Source: a virus. From it: a DNA stretch of 29,338 nt. Below the pieces are notes generated by a model that saw nothing but the letters and a program-made list of their open reading frames with translations, was not told the DNA's origin and searched no databases. The stretch's first letter is position 1. Each line of letters starts with the position of its first letter. Position numbers and translations under genes: made by a program. Location of the stretch: positions 1 through 29,338 of IMG/VR virus record IMGVR_UViG_3300025769_000587. The stretch is one strand, 5' to 3'. Positions 13,576-20,991 of the stretch are shown piece by piece.

Positions 13576-14327
13576 TTGCATTAGTGGATGGTGATATCCT
13601 TTGCTATCGTATTGGGTTTGCAACAAATGAGGAGTCTGAAGATGTGGCTATCAGGACGATGGCCTCCTTCATGGAAGATCTGGTAATGTTTCGAGTCGAT
13701 GTTTCTTCATGGACTACATACCTTACTGGTAAGACCAACTTCCGACATGACGTTGCAGTCACTGCTCCGTACAAAGGTAACCGCAAAGCAGAAAAACCAA
13801 AACATCTTTCTCTGTTGCGTGATTACCTTTATTATTCTTGGAATGGAATCACCTCCACTGATTGTGAAGCAGACGATGAGATTGCAATAGCCGCTACTGA
13901 ACTAGGCGACGAATCAATTATTGTATCTCTTGATAAAGACTTTGATCAAGTGCAAGGATGGCACTACAACTTTGTTAAGGATGAGCAGTACTACATTACA
14001 CAAGAGGAGGGTATACTTAACTTTTACTGTCAGTTCTTGACAGGTGACAGGATTGATAACATTATCGGTGTGAAAGGAATCGGACCAGTTAAAGCAAAGA
14101 AGTTGCTTAGTGATAAATCAGAACGTGAGATGTTTGACATTTGCGTTGAGCAACTAGGCAGTAAAGAAAGAGCAATTGAGAATGGAATCTTATTGCATCT
14201 ACAACGTAAACGCGGAGAGATATGGGAACCTCCCTATGAAAACACAGAGTGCAAAAGCAAAGGGAAGGAAACTACAGCAGTGGACAGCACAACAAATACT
14301 GCAAACCTATCCGCATCTGGAGAGTGA
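13572..14327 (+). CDS. 5'-3' exonuclease / flap nuclease (T7 gp6-like)
   Basis: A 251-residue FEN-family nuclease. Metal-binding acids are visible in order: D6 and D8 in LVDGD, E99, D101 and D102 in CEADDE, D121 and D123 in SLDKDF, and D159/D162 in LTGDRIDN. A helix-hairpin-helix, VKGIGPVKAKKLL, follows. It would remove primers and degrade host DNA. It starts at GTG (13572), overlapping the SSB stop. The last 92 bases overlap the next nuclease gene, so its low-complexity C terminus (TTAVDSTTNTANLSASGE) is encoded by the same DNA as that protein's N terminus. Confidence 0.9.
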   Translation: MIALVDGDILCYRIGFATNEESEDVAIRTMASFMEDLVMFRVDVSSWTTYLTGKTNFRHDVAVTAPYKGNRKAEKPKHLSLLRDYLYYSWNGITSTDCEADDEIAIAATELGDESIIVSLDKDFDQVQGWHYNFVKDEQYYITQEEGILNFYCQFLTGDRIDNIIGVKGIGPVKAKKLLSDKSEREMFDICVEQLGSKERAIENGILLHLQRKRGEIWEPPYENTECKSKGKETTAVDSTTNTANLSASGE

Positions 14328-14619
14328 TGATGTTAGATCAACAAGCATGGGCGTTAGTGGTAGCGATGTTCAGCTTAGTCCTTTGGCTTACAAGTCTTTC
14401 GCGTATGATGTCGAATGCAAGTCGCTTGCGCGAGTTGGAGTCTATCGTTATGTTGACCAGTGCAACAATCGAAGCGATGCACAACCGCTTGTCATCGTTA
14501 AAGAGAATAGACGGAGACCACTCGCAGTCGTAGACGCAGAACATTTCTTTGAACTATTGGCAATGGTTAACGCCGTTAACCACAATGGAGAAACTAATGA
14601 AACATATGGTGATACCTGA
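14236..14619 (+). CDS. PD-(D/E)XK-type endonuclease (possible junction resolvase)
   Basis: A 127-residue protein starting MKTQSAKAKGRKLQQWTAQQ. The core has a conserved GSDVQLSP segment, with a likely catalytic Asp, followed by YDVECKS, the E-x-K part of a PD-(D/E)XK nuclease. The end, RRPLAVVDAEHFFEL, resembles the conserved close of small phage endonucleases that fill the place of T7 endonuclease I. It overlaps the exonuclease by 92 bases and the phosphoesterase by 23. Palindrome copy 8 gives its C terminus AMVNAVNHN, which lies beyond the nuclease fold and looks like an added tail. Confidence 0.72.
   Translation: MKTQSAKAKGRKLQQWTAQQILQTYPHLESDDVRSTSMGVSGSDVQLSPLAYKSFAYDVECKSLARVGVYRYVDQCNNRSDAQPLVIVKENRRRPLAVVDAEHFFELLAMVNAVNHNGETNETYGDT
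14565..14581. repeat. 17-bp palindrome, copy 8
   Basis: Exact match with central C. Encodes VNAVN at the end of the endonuclease and ends 15 bases before the ATG of the phosphoesterase gene. Confidence 0.9.
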
Positions 14620-15358
14620 TACGCAAGTCAAGCCGGGAAATCCGACAGATCATTTGCGTTGGGCAGGACAATATGCCGTCGAGAAAAAGCCAGATGTAAT
14701 TGTACATATTGGCGATCACTTTGATATGCCTTCTTTATCTACTTATGATGTGGGTAAGAAGTCATTTGAAGGTAGGCGTTACATTAATGATATCAACGCA
14801 GGCATTGAAGCGATGCGTGTATTCTTAGAACCAATTGAGAAGGAACGTAAAAGACTACACCGTAATAGACACAAGCAATGGAACCCTCGTATGGTGTTTA
14901 CACTAGGCAATCATGAGTATCGTATTGCTAGAGCAATTAATGCTGATCCAAAGCTTGAAGGGCTAATGTCGTTTGATGATTTATATTTGACAGAGATGGG
15001 ATGGGAAGTGTATGATTTCTTGCAACCTGTTGTCATTGATGGTGTATGCTACAGTCATTACTTTGTTAGTGGTGTGATGGGTAGACCAGTCAGTTCATCT
15101 AATGCGCTGATCAACAAGCAACACATGAGTTGTGTAATGGGACACGTGCAAGATCGCTCAATCTCTTACGCTAGACGTGCAGATGGTAAACGTATTACTG
15201 GTTTGTTTGCAGGTATCTATTATCAACATGATGAAGAGTATCTGAACCCACAGACTAATGGATCTTGGTCTGGTATTTGGATGCTACATGAAGTACAAGA
15301 TGGGACATTCGATGAGATGCCTGTGTCTATCAACTACTTGAGAGAACGTTATGCCTGA
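14597..15358 (+). CDS. calcineurin-like metallophosphoesterase
   Basis: A 253-residue protein with the metal motifs of the family: D8 in IPDTQVKPG (a Gln stands where the usual motif has His), D40-H41 in HIGDHFD, GNHE at 104-107, and later His in YSHY and MGHVQD. The substrate is unknown; phosphodiester or nucleotide phosphate cleavage during phage nucleotide or DNA metabolism is plausible. A GGAG ribosome site lies between palindrome copy 8 and the ATG. It overlaps DUF3310 by eight bases. Confidence 0.85.
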   Translation: MKHMVIPDTQVKPGNPTDHLRWAGQYAVEKKPDVIVHIGDHFDMPSLSTYDVGKKSFEGRRYINDINAGIEAMRVFLEPIEKERKRLHRNRHKQWNPRMVFTLGNHEYRIARAINADPKLEGLMSFDDLYLTEMGWEVYDFLQPVVIDGVCYSHYFVSGVMGRPVSSSNALINKQHMSCVMGHVQDRSISYARRADGKRITGLFAGIYYQHDEEYLNPQTNGSWSGIWMLHEVQDGTFDEMPVSINYLRERYA

Positions 15359-15578
15359 CCTACACGAGATCGCACGCAACCATCAAATTGGGGGTACTCA
15401 CTATCAAAAAGCTATTCAGCCTTGGGACTATATGGAGGTAGTCCTAACTGAAGAGCAGTTCAAAGGATACCTAATTGGTAATGTAATCAAATACATATCA
15501 AGATTTCAAGACAAAGGTGGCAAGATTGATTTAGAAAAATGTTCACACTACCTTGACAAGTTAAAAGAAGTGTGGTAA
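15351..15578 (+). CDS. DUF3310 protein
   Basis: A 75-residue protein with the DUF3310 pattern: GGTHYQKAIQPWDY, then GNVIKYISRF and DLEKCSHYLDKL. This family is widespread in phages and related to part of T7 gp1.7, a nucleotide-kinase-associated protein. Placement before the reductase genes fits nucleotide metabolism. Its last codons carry the -35 and part of the -10 of an internal promoter. Confidence 0.85.
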   Translation: MPDLHEIARNHQIGGTHYQKAIQPWDYMEVVLTEEQFKGYLIGNVIKYISRFQDKGGKIDLEKCSHYLDKLKEVW

Positions 15579-15581
15579 AAT
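15553..15581 (+). promoter_or_regulatory. internal sigma-70 promoter for the reductase genes
   Basis: TTGACA (15553-15558), a 17-base spacer and TAAAAT (15576-15581) with TG one base upstream. The -35 sits in DUF3310 codons and the -10 includes its stop. The predicted start (near 15588) lies just after the ATG of the 58-residue gene, so it should mainly serve nrdA and nrdB. Confidence 0.7.
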
Positions 15582-15583
15582 AG

Positions 15584-15760
15584 ATGCTTACCCTTTCAGA
15601 AATTAAAGATAAATTAAAACACCTTGATGAAGTAACTCTAATGGAAGTGTTAGAGATTACTTCAGATGATTTGGTAGAACGTTTTGTTGACCGAATTGAA
15701 CAACAACAAGATGCACTGGAGATAGATTTAGATGAGTCAACACCTTGGGATAACGATTGA
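15584..15760 (+). CDS. 58-residue acidic helical protein before nrdA
   Basis: Starts MLTLSEIKDKLKHLDEVTLM five bases after the DUF3310 stop, without a clear Shine-Dalgarno, so reinitiation is likely. The product is acidic and helical (EITSDDLVERFVDRIEQQQD) and ends STPWDND. It overlaps nrdA by 29 bases. Short acidic proteins at this place are seen upstream of phage reductase genes; function unknown. Confidence 0.6.
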   Translation: MLTLSEIKDKLKHLDEVTLMEVLEITSDDLVERFVDRIEQQQDALEIDLDESTPWDND

Positions 15761-17489
15761 TTATGAAAGAGACAATCGCCTTAGTGAACAAGCAATTACT
15801 CTCATGCGCGACTACTATATGCTTGAGCATGAAGAGTCTCCTCAGCAAGCCTTTGCGCGTGCTTCAGTGGCTTATTGCTATGGTGACCTTGACTTGGCAC
15901 AACGCATATATGACTACGCTAGTAAAGGTTGGTTTATGTTTGCGTCACCTGTGCTGTCGAACGCACCTGAACATGGCAGAGGTAATAGGGGCTTGCCTAT
16001 TAGTTGTTTCCTTACTTACGTGGGGGACAATCTTGATAGCCTTATTGATCATAATGGTGAAGTAGCATGGCTTTCCGTAAAGGGCGGCGGTGTGGGTGGG
16101 CACTGGTCAGACGTGAGAGGGATCAGCGACAAGGCTCCGGGCCCGATCCCGTTCATGAAAGTAGTGGACAGTCAGATGACTGCGTACAAACAAGGGAAGA
16201 CACGGAAAGGGTCTTACGCCGCATACTTGGACGTAAGCCATCCTGATATCGAGGAGTTCATATCCTTTAAAGTACCGACTGGTGGCGACATCAATCGTAA
16301 ATGTTTTAATCTTTTTAATGCAGTGAATGTCACTGACGCTTTTATGGAGGCGGTAATCAATGATGAACAATGGAACCTTACAGACCCAAATACAGGAATT
16401 GTCAGAGATACAGTCCAAGCTCGTAAGCTTTGGCAACGAATACTTGAAGCTCGCTTCAGAACTGGGAGTCCTTACATTAACTTTATCGACACAGCCAGAC
16501 GAGGTTTACCAGAAGCTCAAAGAAGGCTTGGACTCAACATTATGGGGAGCAACCTCTGTAATGAAATCCATCTCGCAACAAATGAAGAACGCACAGCAGT
16601 CTGTTGCCTCTCATCAGTCAACCTCGAAAGATACGACGACTGGAAAACAACTGGAATGGTTGGAGACCTTATCAGATTCTTGGACAACGTGCTTCAATAC
16701 TTTATTGACAACGCACCAGAACAATTATCAAAAGCTGTGTACTCAGCTTACAGAGAACGCTCAGTTGGCCTCGGAGCAATGGGCTTCCACGGCTACCTCC
16801 AAGGCAAAGGGATAGCTTGGGAATCTTGGCAGGCCGCTAGTGAAAACTACCGGATGTTCCAAGAGATCAAACAGCAGGCTCAATACAGTACGTACCAGTT
16901 GGCTATGGAGCGTGGTGAGTGTCCTGATGGACGTGGTACTGGTGTTCGTAATATGCATCTTCTGGCTGTTGCTCCTAACGCTAACAGTAGTATCCTATGC
17001 GGTTGCTCTGCCTCAATTGAGCCTCGCATATCTAATTGCTTTGTTCATAGGACGAGAGCAGGATCTCACACGGTTCGTAATCCATACTTGGAGGAACTCT
17101 TAGATGATAAAGGAAAGAACACTAAGAAGGTATGGCAAAGTATTCTTGAGAATGAAGGCTCTGTACAGCACTTGGAGTTCCTCTCCGACGACGAGAAGGC
17201 TACATTTAAGACAGCATTTGAACTCGATCAGGGGTGGGTCGTCGAGCACTCAGCTAAAAGACAAGAGTTTATATGTCAGGGGCAGAGTGTTAACGTGTTC
17301 TTCCCATCGGGTACTGACAAGGCTATTGTCAATCAGGTACACCTCAAGGCGTGGAAGGAAGGGCTTAAGGGATTATATTATCTACGCACGACTGCAGGTG
17401 TTACAGCGGAGAAGGTTGGGACTAAAGTGGACCGTAATGCATTGAAGGACTTTGAAGACGATGAAGTCTGTGTGAGTTGTCAGGGATAG
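15732..17489 (+). CDS. nrdA: ribonucleotide reductase class I, alpha subunit
   Basis: A 585-residue catalytic subunit that converts ribonucleotides to deoxyribonucleotides. The N-terminal ATP-cone is absent, so overall dATP inhibition is probably lost, as in many phage enzymes. Key residues: C92 (PISCF) and C291 (AVCCLS) as the redox pair, N274, C276 and E278 in SNLCNEI as the radical site, PNANSS near 415-420, the Tyr549-Tyr550 radical-transfer pair in GLYYLRT, and a C-terminal C580xxC583 that accepts electrons. A GGAG site precedes the ATG. nrdB follows after a 57-residue gene. Confidence 0.96.
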   Translation: MSQHLGITIDYERDNRLSEQAITLMRDYYMLEHEESPQQAFARASVAYCYGDLDLAQRIYDYASKGWFMFASPVLSNAPEHGRGNRGLPISCFLTYVGDNLDSLIDHNGEVAWLSVKGGGVGGHWSDVRGISDKAPGPIPFMKVVDSQMTAYKQGKTRKGSYAAYLDVSHPDIEEFISFKVPTGGDINRKCFNLFNAVNVTDAFMEAVINDEQWNLTDPNTGIVRDTVQARKLWQRILEARFRTGSPYINFIDTARRGLPEAQRRLGLNIMGSNLCNEIHLATNEERTAVCCLSSVNLERYDDWKTTGMVGDLIRFLDNVLQYFIDNAPEQLSKAVYSAYRERSVGLGAMGFHGYLQGKGIAWESWQAASENYRMFQEIKQQAQYSTYQLAMERGECPDGRGTGVRNMHLLAVAPNANSSILCGCSASIEPRISNCFVHRTRAGSHTVRNPYLEELLDDKGKNTKKVWQSILENEGSVQHLEFLSDDEKATFKTAFELDQGWVVEHSAKRQEFICQGQSVNVFFPSGTDKAIVNQVHLKAWKEGLKGLYYLRTTAGVTAEKVGTKVDRNALKDFEDDEVCVSCQG

Positions 17490-17497
17490 GAGAGAAA

Positions 17498-17671
17498 ATG
17501 AAAGAAGAAGCACAGAATCTACTGAAGAGGTTAGAGTTGATTAAAGACTCTGATCCATTTAACAGACGATTATTAAACGACTGCTTTACAACAATACAAC
17601 AAATGTCCATTAAACTGGACACACTGGAGAAACAATTATATGAGCTTGCTGGAACAGAACAGAAGTTATAA
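17498..17671 (+). CDS. 57-residue helical protein between nrdA and nrdB
   Basis: Starts at ATG 17498 after AGGAGAG; the product, MKEEAQNLLKRLELIKDSD..., is a charged helix, probably coiled coil (LDTLEKQLYELAGTEQKL). It overlaps nrdB by 32 bases. It has no CxxC, so it is not the glutaredoxin sometimes found at this spot. Confidence 0.6.
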   Translation: MKEEAQNLLKRLELIKDSDPFNRRLLNDCFTTIQQMSIKLDTLEKQLYELAGTEQKL

Positions 17672-18593
17672 ACCATTTAGTTACCCTTGGGCTGTTGAGT
17701 ATGCAACACAGCACGAACGTATCCACTGGATTGAAGATGAACTAGAGTTACAGACAGATGTTAATCACTGGAAATCAGGGGTGTTATCGGAGGCAGAAAA
17801 GAACCATATCACCCAAATCTTGCGGTTATTTACGCAGACAGACGTGGCGGTTGGAACAAACTATCTTGAGTATTACATTCCCAAGTTCAAGAACAATGAG
17901 ATTAGAGCCATGCTCACAGCCTTTGCTTCTCGTGAGTTCATCCACCAACGAGCATACGCCTTACTCAATGACACTCTCGGACTTCCGGAAGAGGAGTTCA
18001 CAGCGTTTTTAGAGTATGAGCAAATGTCTGCAAAACTGGAGTTCATGTCCGGATTAGACGTACATTCGCATCAAGGTACAGCAATGGCTATTGCACGTAG
18101 TGTACTCAACGAGGGTATGTCCCTGTTCTCAGCGTTTGCTATGCTGTTGAACTACCAACGTTACGGTAAGATGCCGGGTATGTGTACTGTTGTTGAGTGG
18201 TCTGTACGTGATGAGTCACAACACGCAGAGGGTATGGCTAAGTTATTCAGAGCCTTCTGCGATGAACACCCACGAGTCGTGAATGATGATTTTAAGAAAG
18301 ATATATACGAAATGTTTAGGACTGCAGTCAAGTTGGAAGACAAGGTTATTGATCTTGCATATGAGATGGGTGACTTGGAAGGTTTGTCGGCGGCAGATGT
18401 CAAGCAGTACATTCGCTATCTCGCAGACAGACGTCTACTCCAACTTGGTCTCAAGACAAACTGGAAGGTTAAGGAGAACCCTTTACCGTGGATGGAGGAA
18501 TTGTTGGGAGGTAGTTCTATTTCTAACTTCTTTGAGAAAAGAGTCACAGACTACAACGCGCACGGATTGAATGGAGAAGATTGGGGATGGTAA
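17640..18593 (+). CDS. nrdB: ribonucleotide reductase class I, beta subunit
   Basis: A 317-residue radical-generating subunit. The di-metal ligands are placed as in E. coli NrdB: D68, E99 and H102 in SREFIHQRAY, E158 in LNEGMSLF, E192 and H195 in DESQHAEG. Tyr106, four residues after H102, matches the radical Tyr122, so this is a Tyr-radical class I enzyme. It is about 60 residues shorter than the E. coli protein. GGAG precedes the ATG inside the previous gene. Confidence 0.95.
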   Translation: MSLLEQNRSYKPFSYPWAVEYATQHERIHWIEDELELQTDVNHWKSGVLSEAEKNHITQILRLFTQTDVAVGTNYLEYYIPKFKNNEIRAMLTAFASREFIHQRAYALLNDTLGLPEEEFTAFLEYEQMSAKLEFMSGLDVHSHQGTAMAIARSVLNEGMSLFSAFAMLLNYQRYGKMPGMCTVVEWSVRDESQHAEGMAKLFRAFCDEHPRVVNDDFKKDIYEMFRTAVKLEDKVIDLAYEMGDLEGLSAADVKQYIRYLADRRLLQLGLKTNWKVKENPLPWMEELLGGSSISNFFEKRVTDYNAHGLNGEDWGW

Positions 18594-18775
18594 CTGCTAG
18601 GTTTCACAATGTATTCGGATTGTCAGCAGAAACAGTAGAATCGCAACCAGTGTTAGGGTTTGGAAAAGATCAAACTATTGATGATGCTGAAGTCTACTTC
18701 TTTGATGGATTTATTATTAACATACCATTCTTTAAGATTATGATCGGGGATGTATACAGCATCCTTGAAGACTAA
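18587..18775 (+). CDS. small protein after nrdB, unknown
   Basis: A 62-residue protein starting MVTARFHNVFGLSAETVESQ; the ATG at 18587 overlaps the nrdB stop. It looks beta-rich and hydrophobic near the end (FFDGFIINIPFFKIMIGD). It is the last gene before the terminator of the early/middle block. Not recognised. Confidence 0.6.
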   Translation: MVTARFHNVFGLSAETVESQPVLGFGKDQTIDDAEVYFFDGFIINIPFFKIMIGDVYSILED

Positions 18776-18793
18776 ACCACCCTCCAGTGGATT

Positions 18794-18815
18794 GCCCCCG
18801 CAAGGGGGCTTTTTT
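18794..18815 (+). terminator. rho-independent terminator at the convergence point
   Basis: GCCCCC (18794-18799), GCAA loop, GGGGGC (18804-18809) and six Ts. It ends the plus-strand block. In the minus direction the same hairpin lies just after the stop at 18814 but has no T-run, so it should stop late transcripts less well. Confidence 0.92.
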
Positions 18816-20991
18816 ATTGGTTAACGGCGTTAACCTTATCTAATCGTCCTTGTTTTCTTAAGACCTCTACGCGAAACTTCTTAGCCATAACCGGATCTGT
18901 TCTGCGTAAGTATGAATAAAATCTTTGACTAGGTGCAGACTTTAATCTATCAATTTGTTTTTCTAATTTTATTTTTTTACGAGCATCAGGTAAATTGCGG
19001 AAGCTTTCAGATGCTACATACCTCTCAAGCCTTGGGGTAATAAACTCACTACTCATTTTACGGAGAATTGCAAGCTGTTCATTATTTAAATCAACCCCTT
19101 TAAGACTTTTATCTTCTCTCATTTTAGTTACACCCAAATCGTAGATGTATCTTTCAAGAGGAGTTTGGTCTGCTGTTTGGATGTTAAAAGATGTTAATGC
19201 TTGTATCTTATTTGTTTCTCGTGGTTCACCAATCAATCCATATTCAGGAGGTAGTTGCTGACGTAACCCCGGTATCCTCTGCATAATCTTTTCGATAGGT
19301 GAGCTTGCTTGTCTTTCATAAGGATCTGAGATTCGTGCCGCTTGGTTTATAAACGCAGGAGTAAATTGTCTACTAATAGCTGTAACACCAGTTGCAAAAC
19401 CTACATCTCCATTGTTGTATGCAGTGTTTACAAAATCATTAAACCCTTCAATAAAAGACTTCTGCATAATGTTCGCCTTTAAAGCAAACATAGTTCCTTT
19501 ACCTATCTCTTCTCCCCATATCTCCCACTTCTGATCTACTTCTGGTAGATTACCTATCTCATCCCATGTACGAGCCATTTCTGAAGACAGACCAAGCACT
19601 GTTGCAAGTGGTTCAATACGATCATAAGAGATCCATGTGTCGCCTAACCTAACAGAAGCTTGAGGAATCCCTGCGTCTTTCCATGCTTGAGCTTCTTGTG
19701 CATCACGCGGCTTACCTGTTATCCTGCCTTCTTCTACTAACCCCATAACTGTAGCAAAAGCACCAACACCTAAGATCTGGCGAGCCGCCATCTCCTCATA
19801 ACTAATTTCATAGTACGCGCCGGGTATTGCATCATCAACATTACCTTGCATATATTTTTTCATTACCTGTGGAATAACAGGCACGTAAGAAAAACCTTCT
19901 TTAGTAATATTCCAAGGAGTCTTTAAGAAAGGAATGAACAATGAAACAGATGGATGCTTGTTGCGGAAATCAGCTACGCCTTTAGGCAAACCAGTTAATT
20001 TTTGTTGAAACATTTCTCGCAGTGCATATTCTTTTACCGTCTCATATGGATTGAATTGTGCTGTTTTTACGAACGTAGTATTGACATCTTCTTGTAGTCT
20101 GCCAAAGTTTTTCTTAACCGTTTCTGCTAACTCAGGCCATGTCAAGTTACCTTTGTCATCAACAGTAATATGCTCCATTGATTGACGTGTGTACTTGTCA
20201 CGTAAAGTTTTATAATCACCTTTACCACGGGCGGCATCTGCTCTAGCTTTTTGAGAAGCCATCATTCCAATTTTGTATCGACGGAATCTAGCCTTACCGT
20301 ATTCATCAATAGCTACAGACAACTTAGTAGGCCAACGAATTACTTCACCTGCAGGCCCAGGAATTGTTCCTCTTACATAGTCGTATGACTCTTGTAAAAA
20401 CTTTTCAATCTCCGCATCTGTTGGTTTGTAATTAGTTTGAAAAGATTTAGTCAATGCTTGCTCATCTAATGATGGGTCACGTTGCAATGCTATACGCACA
20501 CGCTGTTCAATAATAGAATTTGTTAACGCTTTGCGTGCATCTTTTTCTGTAATACCCATCTTGCGTGCCGCATCACGAATGCCTGTAACAATATCAAGCG
20601 GGTAACCTGTAGTCCATCCAGATTTAAAATAAACTAAATCAGAACCAAAACCTTGTCGAGCTTGATCTATTGCGGATACAATATCTCTAAAAGCTTTAGA
20701 TGATTTTGGATTTAATGCTTCCACTGCATCAATTAAAGGATTAGTGACTTGCTTGTATATAACAGATGCAACGTTTGCGATTGGTGTACCTAGTCCTGAT
20801 AGCAATGAATTAATTTGAAACTCAACTGCATAGTCCCACATACGTTTAGGCTTGCCGACTTCTTTTAATGCTTGCGCAACAGCTACATCAAGCTGATCTT
20901 TTGTAAATGCTGTTGGATCTAGCGCATGTGCAAAACGAGCCAATGCATCTTGACAATCAACGCTTCCTTTTCCTGTACCTTTACTTGCCAC
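18814..20991 (-). CDS. large internal virion / ejection protein
   Basis: A 725-residue protein at the 3' end of the tail block. Mostly helical and basic; a segment FIPFLKTPWNITKEG near the middle resembles the P-F-(I/V)-(R/K)-T-P-x-N motif of large phage internal virion and polyvalent proteins. The C terminus is basic, and its final VNAVNQ is encoded by palindrome copy 9. The start is GTG at 20991 with a GGAG site, overlapping the previous gene by 11 bases. By position it should be part of the ejection apparatus, like T7 gp15/gp16. Confidence 0.7.
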   Translation of the reverse strand: MASKGTGKGSVDCQDALARFAHALDPTAFTKDQLDVAVAQALKEVGKPKRMWDYAVEFQINSLLSGLGTPIANVASVIYKQVTNPLIDAVEALNPKSSKAFRDIVSAIDQARQGFGSDLVYFKSGWTTGYPLDIVTGIRDAARKMGITEKDARKALTNSIIEQRVRIALQRDPSLDEQALTKSFQTNYKPTDAEIEKFLQESYDYVRGTIPGPAGEVIRWPTKLSVAIDEYGKARFRRYKIGMMASQKARADAARGKGDYKTLRDKYTRQSMEHITVDDKGNLTWPELAETVKKNFGRLQEDVNTTFVKTAQFNPYETVKEYALREMFQQKLTGLPKGVADFRNKHPSVSLFIPFLKTPWNITKEGFSYVPVIPQVMKKYMQGNVDDAIPGAYYEISYEEMAARQILGVGAFATVMGLVEEGRITGKPRDAQEAQAWKDAGIPQASVRLGDTWISYDRIEPLATVLGLSSEMARTWDEIGNLPEVDQKWEIWGEEIGKGTMFALKANIMQKSFIEGFNDFVNTAYNNGDVGFATGVTAISRQFTPAFINQAARISDPYERQASSPIEKIMQRIPGLRQQLPPEYGLIGEPRETNKIQALTSFNIQTADQTPLERYIYDLGVTKMREDKSLKGVDLNNEQLAILRKMSSEFITPRLERYVASESFRNLPDARKKIKLEKQIDRLKSAPSQRFYSYLRRTDPVMAKKFRVEVLRKQGRLDKVNAVNQ
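18819..18835. repeat. 17-bp palindrome, copy 9
   Basis: Exact match, central G on the plus strand. It sits four bases after the terminator T-run and encodes the C terminus (VNAVNQ) of the minus-strand internal virion protein. It is the only copy in a late gene. Confidence 0.9.

Noticed and set aside
6133-18835. Palindromes as a CRISPR array or as integron attC sites
   Set aside because: Spacing between copies is irregular (about 0.2 to 4 kb) with genes between them, and there are no spacers of constant length. GTTAACC does not fit the GTTRRRY core of attC, and no integrase is seen.
6133-18835. Palindromes as intrinsic terminators
   Set aside because: None is followed by a T-run, and most lie inside genes or before ribosome sites.
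20981-20991. Frameshift fusion of the 650- and 725-residue virion proteins
   Set aside because: The downstream gene has its own GTG with a well-placed GGAG, and I see no slippery heptamer at the junction; simple coupled translation explains the overlap.
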